5,922 nt of DNA from Flavobacteriaceae bacterium (lineage in GTDB: Bacteria; Bacteroidota; Bacteroidia; Flavobacteriales; Flavobacteriaceae), in the NCBI GenBank assembly GCA_023141985.1, contig JAGLKH010000199.1, positions 1-5,922 of the forward strand, in the 5' to 3' direction. Below are positions 5,465 to 5,922 of this stretch, one piece after another. Numbering within the stretch: the stretch's first letter is position 1; every line of letters begins with the position of its first letter. The position numbers and the translations under genes are program-made. A model generated the notes under the pieces. That model worked only from the letters and a program-made list of their open reading frames with translations. It was not told where the DNA came from and made no database searches.

Positions 5465-5922
5465 ATGACAGCACACGAAATTGACTATAAAATTTATGGT
5501 GAAGAAATGCAATTTGTAGAAATTGCTCTAGACCCAAATGAAGGCGTTGTCGCTGAAGCAGGAAGCTTCATGATGATGGATGATGGTATTAAAATGGAAA
5601 CTATTTTTGGTGATGGATCACAAAAAAATGAGGGGCTTTTAGGAAAAATATTTGGTGCTGGTAAACGTTTGCTTACCGGTGAAAGTTTATTTATGACAGC
5701 ATTTTACAATACACTTTCTGGGAAACGTAATGTATCTTTTGCATCTCCTTATCCTGGAAAAATTGTACCAATAGATTTAACTGATTTTCAAGGTAAATTT
5801 ATTTGTCAGAAAGATGCTTTTTTATGTGCTGCTAAGGGAGTAAGTATTGGTATTGAATTTAGTAAACGATTAGGGCGAGGACTTTTTGGAGGCGAAGGTT
5901 TTATTATGCAAAAATTAGAAGG
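5465..5922 (+). CDS. TIGR00266/AIM24-family protein, 3' end cut by window edge
   Basis: The frame is open from the ATG at 5465 to the window end, giving 152 residues and no stop. Family landmarks in order: [18 protein letters not shown] (18-35), the [11 protein letters not shown] segment (36-46), a glycine-rich stretch ending [18 protein letters not shown], and [14 protein letters not shown] at the edge. TIGR00266 proteins are usually about 220-260 residues, so roughly 60% is visible. The fold is a beta-rich double-stranded helix type related to yeast mitochondrial Aim24. The bacterial function is not known. No signal peptide is seen, so the protein is probably cytoplasmic. The upstream 100 nt is very AT-rich with no convincing TAnnTTTG promoter and no Shine-Dalgarno sequence. 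The start is supported by the family N-terminus. The assignment is firm, the function open. Confidence 0.93.
   Translation, partial: MTAHEIDYKIYGEEMQFVEIALDPNEGVVAEAGSFMMMDDGIKMETIFGDGSQKNEGLLGKIFGAGKRLLTGESLFMTAFYNTLSGKRNVSFASPYPGKIVPIDLTDFQGKFICQKDAFLCAAKGVSIGIEFSKRLGRGLFGGEGFIMQKLE

Overview
The window is AT-rich (roughly 30% GC by eye) and looks like chromosomal DNA of a Bacteroidota species, most likely a member of the Flavobacteriaceae. Three things support this: the protein families (a PadR/PspC/GIN-domain lipoprotein operon, DUF4870, DUF4442, a TIGR00266/AIM24-type protein), the lack of Shine-Dalgarno sequences before the starts, and a promoter of Bacteroidota type (TTTG, 21 nt, TATATTTG). 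There are seven protein-coding genes, two of them cut by the window edges. I see no rRNA, tRNA, CRISPR array, insertion sequence or prophage.

Layout. 1-942 (+): thioredoxin reductase trxB, missing only its first few codons, followed by a strong symmetrical terminator hairpin (959-989). 990-1174: a non-coding gap filled by a large, degenerate, nested palindrome whose core hairpin is also a plausible terminator for the minus-strand operon. 4131 down to 1175 (-): PadR-type regulator, then a 592-residue PspC-domain membrane protein (start and stop overlap as ATGA), then a lipoprotein with six SSGSD-type solenoid rungs. 4732 down to 4286 (-): a small DUF4870 membrane protein with a good upstream promoter. 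4874-5329 (+): a DUF4442 hotdog-fold protein, divergent from DUF4870. 5329-5363: a short GAAGNNN heptad repeat. 5465 to the end (+): the first 152 codons of a TIGR00266/AIM24-family gene.

How the parts fit. The central operon is the main accessory-looking unit. A small PadR repressor probably controls a PspC-type inner-membrane protein with a large extracytoplasmic tail and an exported lipoprotein with a repetitive beta fold. This suggests a signal-responsive envelope system, but neither signal nor function can be read from sequence. A dyad (4153-4181) centred about 35 nt upstream of the PadR start is a candidate autoregulatory operator. No consensus promoter is visible directly upstream of padR, so read-through from the DUF4870 promoter is possible. 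TrxB is housekeeping thiol redox. The DUF4442 and AIM24-like genes are conserved families of unclear role.

Nothing here is clearly a new system. The items most worth a second look are the 1014-1175 palindrome, the candidate PadR operator, the solenoid lipoprotein and the PspC C-terminal domain with its CxxC pair.
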